From an uncultured Collinsella sp. (lineage in GTDB: Bacteria; Actinomycetota; Coriobacteriia; Coriobacteriales; Coriobacteriaceae), in contig CAJJTG010000013.1 in NCBI GenBank assembly GCA_905194675.1, positions 1-49,700 on the forward strand: a stretch of DNA of 49,700 bases, given 5' to 3'. Positions 18,590-27,654 of this stretch are shown piece after piece; position 1 is the first letter of the stretch; every line of letters starts with the position of its first letter. A program made the position numbers and the translations under genes. Below the pieces are notes generated by a model. That model saw nothing but the letters and a program-made list of their open reading frames with translations. It was not told the origin of the DNA and did no database searches.

Positions 18590-21500
18590 TTACGCCTCCT
18601 TCTTGGTCGAAGCAACAGAGCTGGCGGCGGTGGGCACAGCACCCGCAGCACCGCCCGCGACATCAAAGCGAGCGACATCCGCGGCGCTCGCGCGACCGGT
18701 CACGATGTCAAACGCCAGCTCCTCGGCCTGCGCATGCGTCTTGCCGGCAGCCTCGCCCGCGGCGACAATCGCCAGCACGCGCTCGTACTCGGTCGGAATG
18801 ACCTTCACAAAGTGCTTGCCCATCGTCTCAAAGCTGTAGAGCAACTTAATGCCGCGCGGGCTCTGCGTCGCATCCACGTGCTCCTGGATGAGCTCGCGAA
18901 TCTGCGCCAGCTCGCCGGCCGTCGGGACCTTGAGCTCAACGCTCTCGTGGTTCACACGGGCATCGAGCGTGCCGTACTGGTCAAAGACATAGGCCACGCC
19001 GCCTGTCATGCCGGCGGCGAAGTTCTGCCCGACCTCGCCCAGGATGAGCGCCAGACCGCCCGTCATGTACTCGCAGCCATGGTTGCCGCAACCCTCGACC
19101 ACCACCGTGGCACCGGAGTTGCGTACGCCAAAGCGCTGGCCTGCCAGGCCGTTAATGAAGCCGCGGCCGCTCGTAGCGCCAAAGAATGCAACGTTGCCCA
19201 CGATGATGTTCTCGTCGAACTTGTAGGTCGCATGCGGGTTGGGGCGCACCGACACCTCGCCGCCCGAAAGACCCTTGCCAAAGTAGTCGTTGGCGTCGCC
19301 GCACACGTTGAGCGTAATGCCGCGCGGCAGGAAGGCGCCAAAGCTCTGACCAGCCGAGCCGTCGCAATCGATAGTGATGGAGCCGGCGGGCAGGCCCTCG
19401 GGATGCGCCTTGGTCACCGCATTGCCCAAGATGGTGCCCACGCAACGGTTAACGTTGGCGATGTCGGCATGGAAGCGAATCGGGCGCAGGTGCGCGCGAG
19501 CGTCGGCCGTGTAGGGCACAAACAGCGTGGAGTCGAGCGTCTTGTCGAGCTCGCTGTCCGCAGCCATCTGCGGCAGGAAGTGACGGCCGTCGGCACCCGG
19601 GATGTGGGCACCAAACTCACAGGTCGCGCTCGCCAGCACGGGCGTCAGATCGAGCAGGTTGGCCTTACGGTTGCCCGGGACCTCAATCTGGCGCAAGCAC
19701 TCGGGATGGCCGACCATATCGTCGACGGTGCGGAAGCCCAGGCTCGCCATGACCTCGCGCAGCTGCTCGGCAACAAAGAGCATAAAGTGCTCGACGTGCT
19801 CGGGCTTACCGCGGAAGCCGTGACGCAGGCGGCAGTTTTGCGTCGCGATGCCGGCCGGGCAGGTGTCCTGCTGGCAGTCGCGCTGCATGAGGCAACCCAT
19901 GGAGATGAGTGGCATGGTCGCAAAGCCAAACTCCTCGGCGCCCAGCAAGCAGGCGACGGCGACGTCGGTGCCGTCCATGAGCTTGCCGTCGGCCTCGAGC
20001 ACCACGCGGGAGCGCAGGCCGTTTTGCAGCAGCGTCTGCTGGGCCTCGGCAAGACCGAGCTCCAGCGGCAGACCCGCGTGCCAGATCGAATCGCGAGCAG
20101 CGGCACCTGAGCCGCCGTTGTGGCCGCTGATCAAAATCTTGTCGGCAGCGCCCTTGGCAACGCCGGTGGCGATGGTGCCGACGCCGGCCTCGCTGACCAG
20201 CTTGACCGACACGCGCGCGCCGGGGTTGGCGTTCTTAAGGTCAAAGATCAGCTCTGCCAGGTCCTCGATGGAGTAGATGTCGTGGTGCGGCGGAGGCGAG
20301 ATCAGGCCGATGCCGGGCGTGGACTGACGGACCTCGGCAATCCAGGGGTAGACCTTCTTGCCGGGCAGGTGACCGCCCTCGCCGGGCTTGGCGCCCTGGG
20401 CCATCTTGATCTGAATCTCGAAGGCGCTGCACAGGTAGCGGCTCGTCACGCCAAAGCGCGCACTTGCCACCTGCTTGATCGCGGAGTTCTTGGAGTCGCC
20501 GTTAGCCAGCGGGGTCTCGCGACGCGGGTCCTCGCCGCCCTCGCCGGAGTTGGAACGGCCGTGCAGGCGGTTCATGGCGATGGCCATGCACTCGTGTGCC
20601 TCTTTGCTAATGGAGCCATACGACATGGCACCGGTGTTAAAGCGGCGGACGATGTTGAGCGCGGGTTCGACCTCGTCAAGCGAAACCGGCGTGCGGCCGC
20701 TGGCATTAAAGTCGAGCAAGTCGCGCAGGCGCACGGCACGACCGGTGCGGTGCAGGCGGGCGCTGTACTCCTTAAAGGTGTCGTAGCTGTCCTCACGGCA
20801 GGCGGTCTGCAACAAGTAGACAGTCTGCGGATCGATGAGGTGGTCCTCGCCGCCGAGCGGGCGCCACTTGGTCAGACCCAGCGTGGGCAGCTGATCGGGT
20901 GCCGGGCTCTTAAGGATAGCGAGCGCGGCGTCGTAGCGCTCATTCTGCTCGCGCTCAACGTCCTCGACACCCATACCGCCCACACGGCTCACCGTGCCGG
21001 CAAAGTACGCGTTGACGAATTCCGGCGTAAAGCCCACGGCCTCGAAGATCTGCGCGGAGTGGTAGCTCTGCACCGTGGAGATGCCCATCTTGGACATGAT
21101 GGAGACGATGCCCGCCGTCGCGGCCTTGTTGTAATTGGCGATGCCCTGCTCGGCCGTCACGTCCAGATCGCCGCGTGCCGCCAGATCGCGGATGCACGCA
21201 TGTGCGTTGTACGGATAGATGCCGCTTGCGGAGTAGCCCACCAGCGCCGCAAAGTCGTGCGGAGACACGGCATCGCCGCACTCCACCACGATATCGGCAA
21301 AGGTGCGCACGCCGGCGCGGATCAGGTGGTTGTGCACGCAGCCCACGGCGAGCAGCGAGGGCACGGGCACCTCGCCCGCCGCGGCACGATCGCTCAATAC
21401 CACGATGTTCACGCCGTCGCGGACCGCAGCCTCAACGTCCTCGGCGAGCTGCTTGAGCGCAGCCTGCAGCGCGCCCTCGCCGGCATCACGGCGGTAGACG

Positions 21501-23287
21501 GCACGGAAACGGCGGGTCTTAAAGCCCACGCGGTCGATGGCGCAGATACGCTCGAACTCCTCCTCGTTGAGCAACGGGCGCTCCAAGCGCACCAGCTGGC
21601 AGGCCGTACGGGAGTCCTCGAGCAGGTTGCCGTGGTTGCCCAGGTAGAGCGTGGTCGAGGTGACCATATGCTCGCGAAGGGCGTCGATGGGCGGGTTCGT
21701 GACCTGAGCGAACAGTTGATAGAAATAGTCGTAGAAGGAGCGCGTCTTCTTGGACAGGCAGGCCAGCGGCGCATCGATGCCCATCGAGGCGAGCGGCGCC
21801 TTGCCCTGCTGGGCCATGGGACGCACGACCTCGTCGACGTCATCCCAGTGATAGCCAAGCTTGGCCATACGCACGGCGGCAGGCACCTCGGCGTCCTCGG
21901 CGGGTGTTGCCGCAACGGGCTCGTCGAGCGCATCGACGGTCAGCGTCTCCTCGGCAATCCAGTCGCGATAGGGCTTTTCCTTAGCGTAACGGGCGCGCAG
22001 CTCGTCGTTGTAGATGACGCGACCGCGGGCAAAGTCGACCTCGAGCATCTGGCCTGGTCCCAGGCAGCCGCTCGTCAGGATGTTCTCGGGGCTCACCTCG
22101 ATGGTGCCCACCTCGCTTGCCAGCATAAAGCGACCGTCGCGCGTCACATAGTAGCGGGCAGGACGCAAGCCGTTACGGTCGAGGGCGGCACCCAGCGTGC
22201 GACCGTCGGTAAAGGCGATGGCCGCCGGGCCATCCCACGGTTCCATGAGCATGGACTGGTAAGCGTCGTAGGCGCGGCGCTCCTCACTCAGGCTGTCGTT
22301 GTGGTCCCACGGCTCGGGCAGCAGCATGGATGCGGCACGCGTGAGCGGGCGACCGTTCATGACCAAGAATTCGAGCACGTTATCCAGAATCGCGGAGTCG
22401 GAGCCCTCGCGGTTGATGATGGGCATCACGCGCTCAAGATCGTGCTGCAGCACGGGGCTGTACAGGTTGGGCTCGCGGGCGCGAATCCAGTTGACGTTGC
22501 CCTTGAGGGTGTTGATCTCGCCGTTGTGGATGATAAAGCGGTTGGGGTGCGCGCGCTCCCAGCTGGGCGTGGTGTTGGTGGAGTAGCGCGAGTGGACGAG
22601 CGCCACGGCCGTCTTGACGGCGGCGTCGTTGAGGTCGATGAAGAAGCGGCGCATCTGCGTGGCGACGAGCATGCCCTTGTACACGATAGTGCGCGAGCTC
22701 ATGGAGCACACATAGAAGATCTTGTCGCGCAGGGCAAACTCGGCGTCGGCCTTCTTCTCGATGGTGCGGCGGCACACATACAGACGGCGCTCGAAGGCAT
22801 CGCCCGCCGGCGTGTCGTCGGGGCGCCCCAGAAAGGCCTGCAGGATGGTAGGCATGCAGGCGCGGGCTGTCTCGCCCAAGTCATGCGGATCGACCGGCAC
22901 CTCGCGCCAAAAGAGCAGCGGCACGCCGGCCTCGGCGCAGCCCTCCTCAAACACGCGATGGGCATCCTCTACGCCCCTGTCGTCCTGTGGGAAGAACAGC
23001 ATGGCCACGCCATAGTCGCCCTCTGCCGGCAGAATCTGGCCGCACTTTTGAGCCTCTTTACGGAAAAAGTGATGCGGAACCTGGAACAAGATGCCAGCGC
23101 CGTCGCCGGTGTTCTTCTCGAGTCCCGTGCCGCCGCGGTGCTCCAAGTTGACCAGAATGGACAGCGCATCGTCCAGAATCTGGTGATGGCGCTCACCGTT
23201 GATGTCGGCAAGCGCGCCGATGCCACATGCATCGTGGTCGAATTCGGGGCGATAAAGGCCCTGCTGCTGAGCGGAATCTGCCTGCAT
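18590..23287 (-). CDS. gltB: Glutamate synthase large subunit
   Basis: 1565-aa enzyme making two glutamates from glutamine and 2-oxoglutarate. A 20-residue propeptide precedes the catalytic Cys21 (DHDACGIGAL), as expected of class II amidotransferases that are trimmed to an N-terminal Cys. The FMN-binding synthase domain follows, with the 3Fe-4S loop CLMQRDCQQDTCPAGIATQ, and the C-terminal GXGXG-rich beta-helix domain (GDANDYFGKGLSGG). GGGGAGG ribosome site. Ammonia assimilation; regulation is not evident from the upstream sequence. Confidence 0.97.
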   Translation of the reverse strand: MQADSAQQQGLYRPEFDHDACGIGALADINGERHHQILDDALSILVNLEHRGGTGLEKNTGDGAGILFQVPHHFFRKEAQKCGQILPAEGDYGVAMLFFPQDDRGVEDAHRVFEEGCAEAGVPLLFWREVPVDPHDLGETARACMPTILQAFLGRPDDTPAGDAFERRLYVCRRTIEKKADAEFALRDKIFYVCSMSSRTIVYKGMLVATQMRRFFIDLNDAAVKTAVALVHSRYSTNTTPSWERAHPNRFIIHNGEINTLKGNVNWIRAREPNLYSPVLQHDLERVMPIINREGSDSAILDNVLEFLVMNGRPLTRAASMLLPEPWDHNDSLSEERRAYDAYQSMLMEPWDGPAAIAFTDGRTLGAALDRNGLRPARYYVTRDGRFMLASEVGTIEVSPENILTSGCLGPGQMLEVDFARGRVIYNDELRARYAKEKPYRDWIAEETLTVDALDEPVAATPAEDAEVPAAVRMAKLGYHWDDVDEVVRPMAQQGKAPLASMGIDAPLACLSKKTRSFYDYFYQLFAQVTNPPIDALREHMVTSTTLYLGNHGNLLEDSRTACQLVRLERPLLNEEEFERICAIDRVGFKTRRFRAVYRRDAGEGALQAALKQLAEDVEAAVRDGVNIVVLSDRAAAGEVPVPSLLAVGCVHNHLIRAGVRTFADIVVECGDAVSPHDFAALVGYSASGIYPYNAHACIRDLAARGDLDVTAEQGIANYNKAATAGIVSIMSKMGISTVQSYHSAQIFEAVGFTPEFVNAYFAGTVSRVGGMGVEDVEREQNERYDAALAILKSPAPDQLPTLGLTKWRPLGGEDHLIDPQTVYLLQTACREDSYDTFKEYSARLHRTGRAVRLRDLLDFNASGRTPVSLDEVEPALNIVRRFNTGAMSYGSISKEAHECMAIAMNRLHGRSNSGEGGEDPRRETPLANGDSKNSAIKQVASARFGVTSRYLCSAFEIQIKMAQGAKPGEGGHLPGKKVYPWIAEVRQSTPGIGLISPPPHHDIYSIEDLAELIFDLKNANPGARVSVKLVSEAGVGTIATGVAKGAADKILISGHNGGSGAAARDSIWHAGLPLELGLAEAQQTLLQNGLRSRVVLEADGKLMDGTDVAVACLLGAEEFGFATMPLISMGCLMQRDCQQDTCPAGIATQNCRLRHGFRGKPEHVEHFMLFVAEQLREVMASLGFRTVDDMVGHPECLRQIEVPGNRKANLLDLTPVLASATCEFGAHIPGADGRHFLPQMAADSELDKTLDSTLFVPYTADARAHLRPIRFHADIANVNRCVGTILGNAVTKAHPEGLPAGSITIDCDGSAGQSFGAFLPRGITLNVCGDANDYFGKGLSGGEVSVRPNPHATYKFDENIIVGNVAFFGATSGRGFINGLAGQRFGVRNSGATVVVEGCGNHGCEYMTGGLALILGEVGQNFAAGMTGGVAYVFDQYGTLDARVNHESVELKVPTAGELAQIRELIQEHVDATQSPRGIKLLYSFETMGKHFVKVIPTEYERVLAIVAAGEAAGKTHAQAEELAFDIVTGRASAADVARFDVAGGAAGAVPTAASSVASTKKEA

Positions 23288-23470
23288 CGCGATCCTCCCC
23301 TAGATATTAGACAGTCAGTTGAATAGGCATACTAGGAGCATCGCCGGCCCGCTGTGTTTCCCACCCGTTTCGAAACAATCGCGTAACGCGCGCCCTACGA
23401 GTGGACACCGCCGACCTTAAGGGCGGCAACAAGGCCCCCAAGTTCGGCCCGTAAGCTCACCGCTTCAAAC

Positions 23471-23687
23471 ATCTCAATCTGTAACAGGAAGATCCCATTT
23501 CGACGCCTAACTGTTACAGATTGAGATGTTCTTGAGAGACGGTTCCGAATGTCTCAATCTGTAACACGAAGGGCCGGCTTTGGCGGTCAGCTGTTACAGA
23601 TCGAGATTTTCCATAGGACCATTTCTTCCTGTCTCGATCCGTAACACCTAGGCCCAATTTCCATCCCTAGTTGTTACAGATCAAGAC
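23471..23687. repeat. 57-bp hairpin element array 3 (3 copies)
   Basis: Copies at 23471-23527, 23551-23607 and 23631-23687, with starts exactly 80 bp apart and 23-bp unique spacers. Arms ATCTCAATCTGTAAC/GTTACAGATTGAGAT in the first copy; the others vary, with the third carrying GTCTCGATCCGTAAC. Located in the divergent gltB-gpmA intergenic region. Confidence 0.96.
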
Positions 23688-23743
23688 AGTTCGCAGCCCC
23701 CCTTCATCATCCTATTCAAATACAACAATTTTGTTAGTCTTGG

Positions 23744-23772
23744 TTAACTTTTAAGCTTAAAACGGGTATCCT
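23744..23772 (+). promoter_or_regulatory. Predicted gpmA promoter with palindrome
   Basis: TTAACT (23744-23749), 17-bp spacer, TATCCT (23767-23772). The spacer contains the perfect palindrome TTTTAAGCTTAAAA (23749-23762), a candidate operator. Confidence 0.45.
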
Positions 23773-23824
23773 TTGCAGCGTCAAGCAAACGGCACGCACA
23801 CCGTGCCAGATCAAGGAGACCCCT

Positions 23825-24598
23825 ATGGCGCACCAAGCAGACCAACAGACAATGCAACTTGTCCTTATCCGTCACGGAGAATCCGAGTGGAACAAACTCA
23901 ACCTGTTCACCGGCTGGACCGACGTAGAACTCACCGACACGGGCCGCGAAGAAGCCGCAGCAGGCGGCCGCGCCCTCAAAGAAGCCGGTTTCGACTTTGA
24001 CGTCTGCTACACCTCGCGCCTCAAGCGCGCGATCCACACCCTCGACATCGTGCTCGGCCAAATGGATCGCGAGTGGTTGCCCGTCATCAAATCCTGGAAG
24101 CTCAACGAGCGCCACTACGGCGCGTTGCAGGGTCTCAACAAGGCCGATGCCGCGGCAGAGCACGGCGACAAGCAGGTGCTCATCTGGCGCCGCTCCTTCG
24201 ATATCTGCCCGCCGGCGCTCAAGCCGGGCGACAGTCGCGACCCCCACACCCAGGAGCAATACCGCGACGTCGCGCCCGATCAGCTGCCCTATACCGAGTG
24301 CCTCAAGGACACGATCGCCCGCGCCTGGCCCTATTTCGAAGACGAGATTCGCCCCCAGATGCTCGCCGGCAAGCGCGCACTCATCGCCGCACACGGCAAC
24401 TCCCTGCGCTCACTCGTCATGAAGCTCGAGCACCTCACGCCCGAGGAGATCCTCAAGGTCAACATCCCCACCGGCGTGCCGCTCGTCTACACCTTCGATA
24501 CCGATTTCAATGTCCTCGACAAGCGCTACATCGGCGACCCGGCGACCATCGCCGCCAAGATCGACGCCGTGGCCAATCAGGGCAAAGCGCACAAGTAG
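23825..24598 (+). CDS. gpmA: 2,3-bisphosphoglycerate-dependent phosphoglycerate mutase
   Basis: 257-aa glycolytic enzyme interconverting 3- and 2-phosphoglycerate. Catalytic phospho-histidine H17 in LIRHGESEWN and the second histidine H190 in AAHGNSLR, with the dPGM-type insert (ERHYGALQGLNK) that distinguishes it from small phosphatases of the same fold. Start supported by AAGGAG 7 nt upstream. Followed by the Nramp gene 75 bp downstream on the same strand. Confidence 0.96.
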   Translation: MAHQADQQTMQLVLIRHGESEWNKLNLFTGWTDVELTDTGREEAAAGGRALKEAGFDFDVCYTSRLKRAIHTLDIVLGQMDREWLPVIKSWKLNERHYGALQGLNKADAAAEHGDKQVLIWRRSFDICPPALKPGDSRDPHTQEQYRDVAPDQLPYTECLKDTIARAWPYFEDEIRPQMLAGKRALIAAHGNSLRSLVMKLEHLTPEEILKVNIPTGVPLVYTFDTDFNVLDKRYIGDPATIAAKIDAVANQGKAHK

Positions 24599-24673
24599 CC
24601 CCAACCCAAATCCGACGCGTGGCGCCGCACGACCCAGATGCGACGTCACGCCGCCCATACGCAGGAGCGCACC

Positions 24674-25930
24674 ATGCTCAACCATCTCAAACAACACTTT
24701 GGCTCCCGACGCACCGGTGGTCACGGAGGCCTAGACATTGCGCGGCATATCGGCCCCGGGCTGCTCGTGACCGTCGGCTTTATCGACCCGGGCAACTGGG
24801 CCTCCAATATGGCCGCGGGCTCGCAGTTTGGCTACGCGCTGCTGTGGATCGTCACGCTGTCCACGATTATGCTCATTGTGCTGCAGCACAACGCGGCGCA
24901 CCTGGGTATCGCCACGGGCGCCTGCCTTGCCGAGGCCACGACACGTTACCTCCCCCGCTTCGTTGGACGCACGGTACTCGCCAGTGCCTATCTCGCGACT
25001 GTCGCCACCGCCATGGCCGAAGTCCTGGGTGGCGCGATTGCCCTTCAAATGCTCTTTGGGCTGCCCGTGCGCGCGGGCTGCGTCATCGTGGCGGCAGTAT
25101 CGATGGCGATGCTCATGACGAACTCCTACAAGCATGCCGAACGCTGGATCATCGCCTTCGTAGGCGTGGTAGGACTCTCGTTTTTGGCCGAGCTTGCACT
25201 AGTCAAGGTCGACTGGCCGCAAGCCGCCGCAAGCTGGATCACGCCCAGTATGCCCACTGGCTCTGCCGCGATTATCGTGAGTGTCCTGGGTGCGGTCGTT
25301 ATGCCCCACAACCTTTTTCTGCACTCCGAGGTCATCCAATCCATGCACTTCGAAGGCCAAGGCGAGCAGGTTATCGAAGAGCGTCTGCGCTACGAGCTCT
25401 TCGACACGCTCTTTTCGATGGGCGTGGGCTGGGCAATCAACTCGGCCATGGTCATCCTGGCCGCAACGACCTTCTTTGCGCACGGCATGGTCGTAGACGA
25501 CCTCGCCGTCGCAGCGGCCACGCTCTCCCCCATCTTGGGCCCGGCGAGCTCGACCATCTTTGCGGTAGCGCTGCTGTTCGCGGGCCTCTCGAGTAGCGTG
25601 ACGGCGGGCATGGCGGCGGGAACCATCACTGCGGGCATGTTCGACGAGGAATACGATATCCACGACCGACATTCCTCGATCGGGGTGGCGGCCTGTTTCG
25701 TCGGCGCAGTGACGGCGTGCCTGGTCGTCCCAAATCCTTTTGAAGGTCTCATCTGGAGTCAGGCACTGCTGTCGCTTCAGCTACCGATTACGGTCTTTGT
25801 GCTCATACGGCTCACCAGTTCACCCCGCGTTATGGGCAAATACGCCAATTCGCGCCCGCTCAACGCGCTGCTCGTAGGGATTGGTGCCGTCGTGACGATT
25901 CTCGATGTCGTGTTGTTGACAGGGATGTAA
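24674..25930 (+). CDS. Nramp-family divalent metal transporter (MntH-like)
   Basis: 418-aa polytopic membrane protein with about 11 predicted helices. The metal-binding DPGNW in TM1 and MPHN in TM6 (VVMPHNLFLHSE) are intact, which fits Mn2+/Fe2+ import by proton coupling rather than the related Mg transporters lacking these. ATG 24674 is preferred (CAGGAG 7 nt upstream) over the frame start 24638. The sequence is somewhat divergent from classical MntH, so I give no firm symbol. Two 57-bp hairpin elements follow the stop. Confidence 0.85.
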   Translation: MLNHLKQHFGSRRTGGHGGLDIARHIGPGLLVTVGFIDPGNWASNMAAGSQFGYALLWIVTLSTIMLIVLQHNAAHLGIATGACLAEATTRYLPRFVGRTVLASAYLATVATAMAEVLGGAIALQMLFGLPVRAGCVIVAAVSMAMLMTNSYKHAERWIIAFVGVVGLSFLAELALVKVDWPQAAASWITPSMPTGSAAIIVSVLGAVVMPHNLFLHSEVIQSMHFEGQGEQVIEERLRYELFDTLFSMGVGWAINSAMVILAATTFFAHGMVVDDLAVAAATLSPILGPASSTIFAVALLFAGLSSSVTAGMAAGTITAGMFDEEYDIHDRHSSIGVAACFVGAVTACLVVPNPFEGLIWSQALLSLQLPITVFVLIRLTSSPRVMGKYANSRPLNALLVGIGAVVTILDVVLLTGM

Positions 25931-25957
25931 TGGGGCGGGGCACCTATCTAGGCAAAC

Positions 25958-26094
25958 GTCTCGATCTGTAACATCTAGAGCCGCTTTTGATGTCTAGATG
26001 TTACAGATCGAGATCATTCCGAGGGACAGCTCCGTTTGTCTCAATCTGCAACAGGAAGACCCGTTTTGAGCTGTTAGACGTTACAGATTAAGAC
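25958..26094. repeat. 57-bp hairpin element array 4 (2 copies)
   Basis: Copies at 25958-26014 and 26038-26094, starts 80 bp apart, 23-bp spacer. In the first copy the pairing extends beyond the arms through AACATCTAGA/TCTAGATGTT, the longest stem in the family (about 22 bp, only the terminal pair a G-T). Located between the convergent Nramp and rubredoxin genes. Confidence 0.96.
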
Positions 26095-26157
26095 AAAAGG
26101 TCGGCCGGACTCACAACAGACAGGATCGGCCAACAGCAACCGTGATCCCTTGGGGGC

Positions 26158-26198
26158 GGAGGAAAAGGGCCCCGGCCGAGAATTCGACCGGGGCCCTT
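26158..26198 (-). terminator. Rho-independent terminator of the rubredoxin gene
   Basis: Stem AAGGGCCCCGG/CCGGGGCCCTT (26165-26198) followed by TTTTCC on the minus strand. Confidence 0.85.
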
Positions 26199-26238
26199 GG
26201 ACAGAGCTATGTGTTGCCGTGAGCCGCGTGCCGACGAG

Positions 26239-26382
26239 CTACTCCTCGACGAGCTCAAACTGATCGGGACCGACGCCGCACACCGGGCACACATAATCCT
26301 CGGGCAGCTCGGGCGTATCGACCTCAACCTCGTAACCGCAAACGACGCACACGAACTTATACGTCTTCTTCTCCTCAGCCAT
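26239..26382 (-). CDS. Small rubredoxin-like protein
   Basis: 47 aa, beginning MAEEKKTYKFVCVVCGYEVE and ending PDQFELVEE. Two rubredoxin knuckles, FVCVVCGYE (C12, C15) and YVCPVCGVGPDQF (C32, C35), give the four-cysteine iron site. AGGAG 7 nt upstream of the ATG, a good promoter at 26427-26454, and a terminator right after. Follows the flavin reductase gene on the same strand by about 90 bp. Expected role: one-electron transfer to oxygen or peroxide detoxification enzymes in an anaerobe. Confidence 0.92.
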   Translation of the reverse strand: MAEEKKTYKFVCVVCGYEVEVDTPELPEDYVCPVCGVGPDQFELVEE

Positions 26383-26426
26383 GATGTTCTCCTCTCAAAC
26401 GCGTCTGGTGATGTACTTCATTTATC

Positions 26427-26454
26427 AGTATAGATTCTCAATAATATAATGCAA
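26427..26454 (-). promoter_or_regulatory. Predicted rubredoxin promoter
   Basis: Minus strand TTGCAT (26449-26454), 16-bp spacer, TATACT (26427-26432). The AT-rich spacer contains ATTGAGAATC, loosely like a Fur/PerR half-site; that part is speculative. Confidence 0.55.
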
Positions 26455-26471
26455 GTATTTTTAAAACATTT

Positions 26472-26975
26472 CTAGCCTTGATACGAGGACGCCTTCGGAG
26501 GCGTCTTGCCCTTCAGGACCTTATGGTAGTAATCGTAGGTGAGCGGCGTCTCGTCACTCAAGCGCTCGGCATCCTCGACCTCGCCGATAAACAGTAGATG
26601 CGTGCCAACATCCACAGTGTCGATCAAATGGCAGCTAAACAGGGCCGCCGCGTGCTCGGGCACATAGGGCATGCCCAGAGCCGTCTCGCGGGTCTCGTAT
26701 TTGGCAAACTTGTCATAATCGCTGCTAGTGCGGAACCCAAAGTTACCGATGTAGAGCATATCGGCGGTCTGATCGATCACGGTCAGCGCGAACGCTTTGG
26801 CCGAAGCGATGACGCCCGAGGTGACGTTGTCCTTGTTCACGGCAACCGAAATGCGCGGCGGCATGGACGTCACCTGCACCGCAGTGTTGATGACGCAGCC
26901 GGCGCGCAGCCCGTCTGCCGCGGCGCTCACCACGTACAGACCGCTCGGCATGGAAAAGAACGCAGTTTTGTCCAT
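26472..26975 (-). CDS. Flavin reductase-like FMN-binding protein
   Basis: 167 aa. The flavin reductase fold is recognisable from MPSGLYVVSAA, CVINTAVQVTSMPPRISVAVNKDN and the C-terminal TYDYYHKVLKGKTPPKASSY. This tail is the linker that joins flavin reductase to rubredoxin in high-molecular-weight rubredoxin (Hrb) of anaerobes, but here it ends at a stop and the rubredoxin is a separate downstream gene. ATG 26975 is chosen because GGGGAG lies 8 nt upstream; the longer frame to 27164 runs into a repeat. Likely NAD(P)H-linked FMN protein feeding rubredoxin. Confidence 0.88.
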   Translation of the reverse strand: MDKTAFFSMPSGLYVVSAAADGLRAGCVINTAVQVTSMPPRISVAVNKDNVTSGVIASAKAFALTVIDQTADMLYIGNFGFRTSSDYDKFAKYETRETALGMPYVPEHAAALFSCHLIDTVDVGTHLLFIGEVEDAERLSDETPLTYDYYHKVLKGKTPPKASSYQG

Positions 26976-27058
26976 AACAATCACTCCCCTAACCCGGGTT
27001 GGAACCTCATGGATGTATGTACCCACAAAAAAGGCGGCGCCCACAACGGACACCACCT

Positions 27059-27084
27059 TTGAGACATATGTGTCAAAACAGTAT
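27059..27084 (-). promoter_or_regulatory. Candidate operator/promoter upstream of flavin reductase
   Basis: TTGAGACATATGTGTCAA (27059-27076) is an 18-bp palindrome with one mismatched pair. On the minus strand TATACT (27079-27084) lies just upstream of it, so the palindrome would overlap the transcription start. No clear -35 box. Confidence 0.4.
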
Positions 27085-27104
27085 AAGCAAGATGAGACGC
27101 CCGC

Positions 27105-27171
27105 AGTTGCGGTGAAATAAGGACTGAATAGCCCCTCAAACAGGCAAAACAGTCCGTATTCCACCGCAACT
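27105..27171. repeat. AGTTGCGGTGAAATA hairpin family, copy 2
   Basis: 22-bp arms AGTTGCGGTGAAATAAGGACTG and CAGTCCGTATTCCACCGCAACT with two mismatches, 23-bp loop. Thirteen bases downstream of the smpB stop, and about 130 bp before the flavin reductase start. Confidence 0.92.
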
Positions 27172-27183
27172 TATACAGAACGC

Positions 27184-27654
27184 CTAGCGATTGCGCTCCT
27201 TGAGGGCGCGGTCGATCTCGCGCTGGACATCGCGCTTGGCCATATCCTCGCGCTTGTCGTAAAGCTTCTTGCCGCGGCCTAGGCCCAGCAGCAGCTTTAC
27301 GCGGCCGTCGGTATTAAAGTAGAGCTCCAGCGGCACCAGCGCATAGCCGCGGTTGCGAAGTTTGCCGTCAAGAAAGTCGATCTCCTTGCGGTGCAGCAGC
27401 AGACGGCGCCGACGGTCGGGATCGCGATTCCACACGCCACCATGGCTATAAGGGTGGATATGCAGGCCGACGAGCCAGCACTCCCCACCACGAATCAGTG
27501 CGAAGGTATCGGTAATCTGGCACGCGCGCTCGCGAATCGACTTGACCTCGGTACCGCTCAGCTCAATACCGCACTCAAACGTCTCATCGATAAAGTACTC
27601 GTGATGTGCCGAGCGATTCTTGGAAATGAGCTTGCGCTCGCGCTTACTGGGCAT
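27184..27654 (-). CDS. smpB: SsrA-binding protein
   Basis: 156-aa partner of tmRNA in ribosome rescue. Characteristic segments: RSAHHEYFIDETFECGIELSGTEVKSIR, the LHIHPYSHGGVWN loop, and the basic C-terminal tail (GKKLYDKREDMAKRD). ATG 27654 starts the conserved MPSKRERKLISKN; the frame extends further but inside the preceding gene, which it overlaps by 11 bp. The tmRNA gene itself is not in the window. Confidence 0.95.
   Translation of the reverse strand: MPSKRERKLISKNRSAHHEYFIDETFECGIELSGTEVKSIRERACQITDTFALIRGGECWLVGLHIHPYSHGGVWNRDPDRRRRLLLHRKEIDFLDGKLRNRGYALVPLELYFNTDGRVKLLLGLGRGKKLYDKREDMAKRDVQREIDRALKERNR

Noticed and set aside
20120..23326. 1068-aa plus-strand open frame
   Set aside because: Antisense of gltB, which is a complete and conserved enzyme.
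23395..23454. Short plus-strand stretch VDTADLKGGNKAPKFGP then stop, as the end of a lost gene
   Set aside because: Looks protein-like but has no upstream frame of any length and I cannot identify a parent gene.
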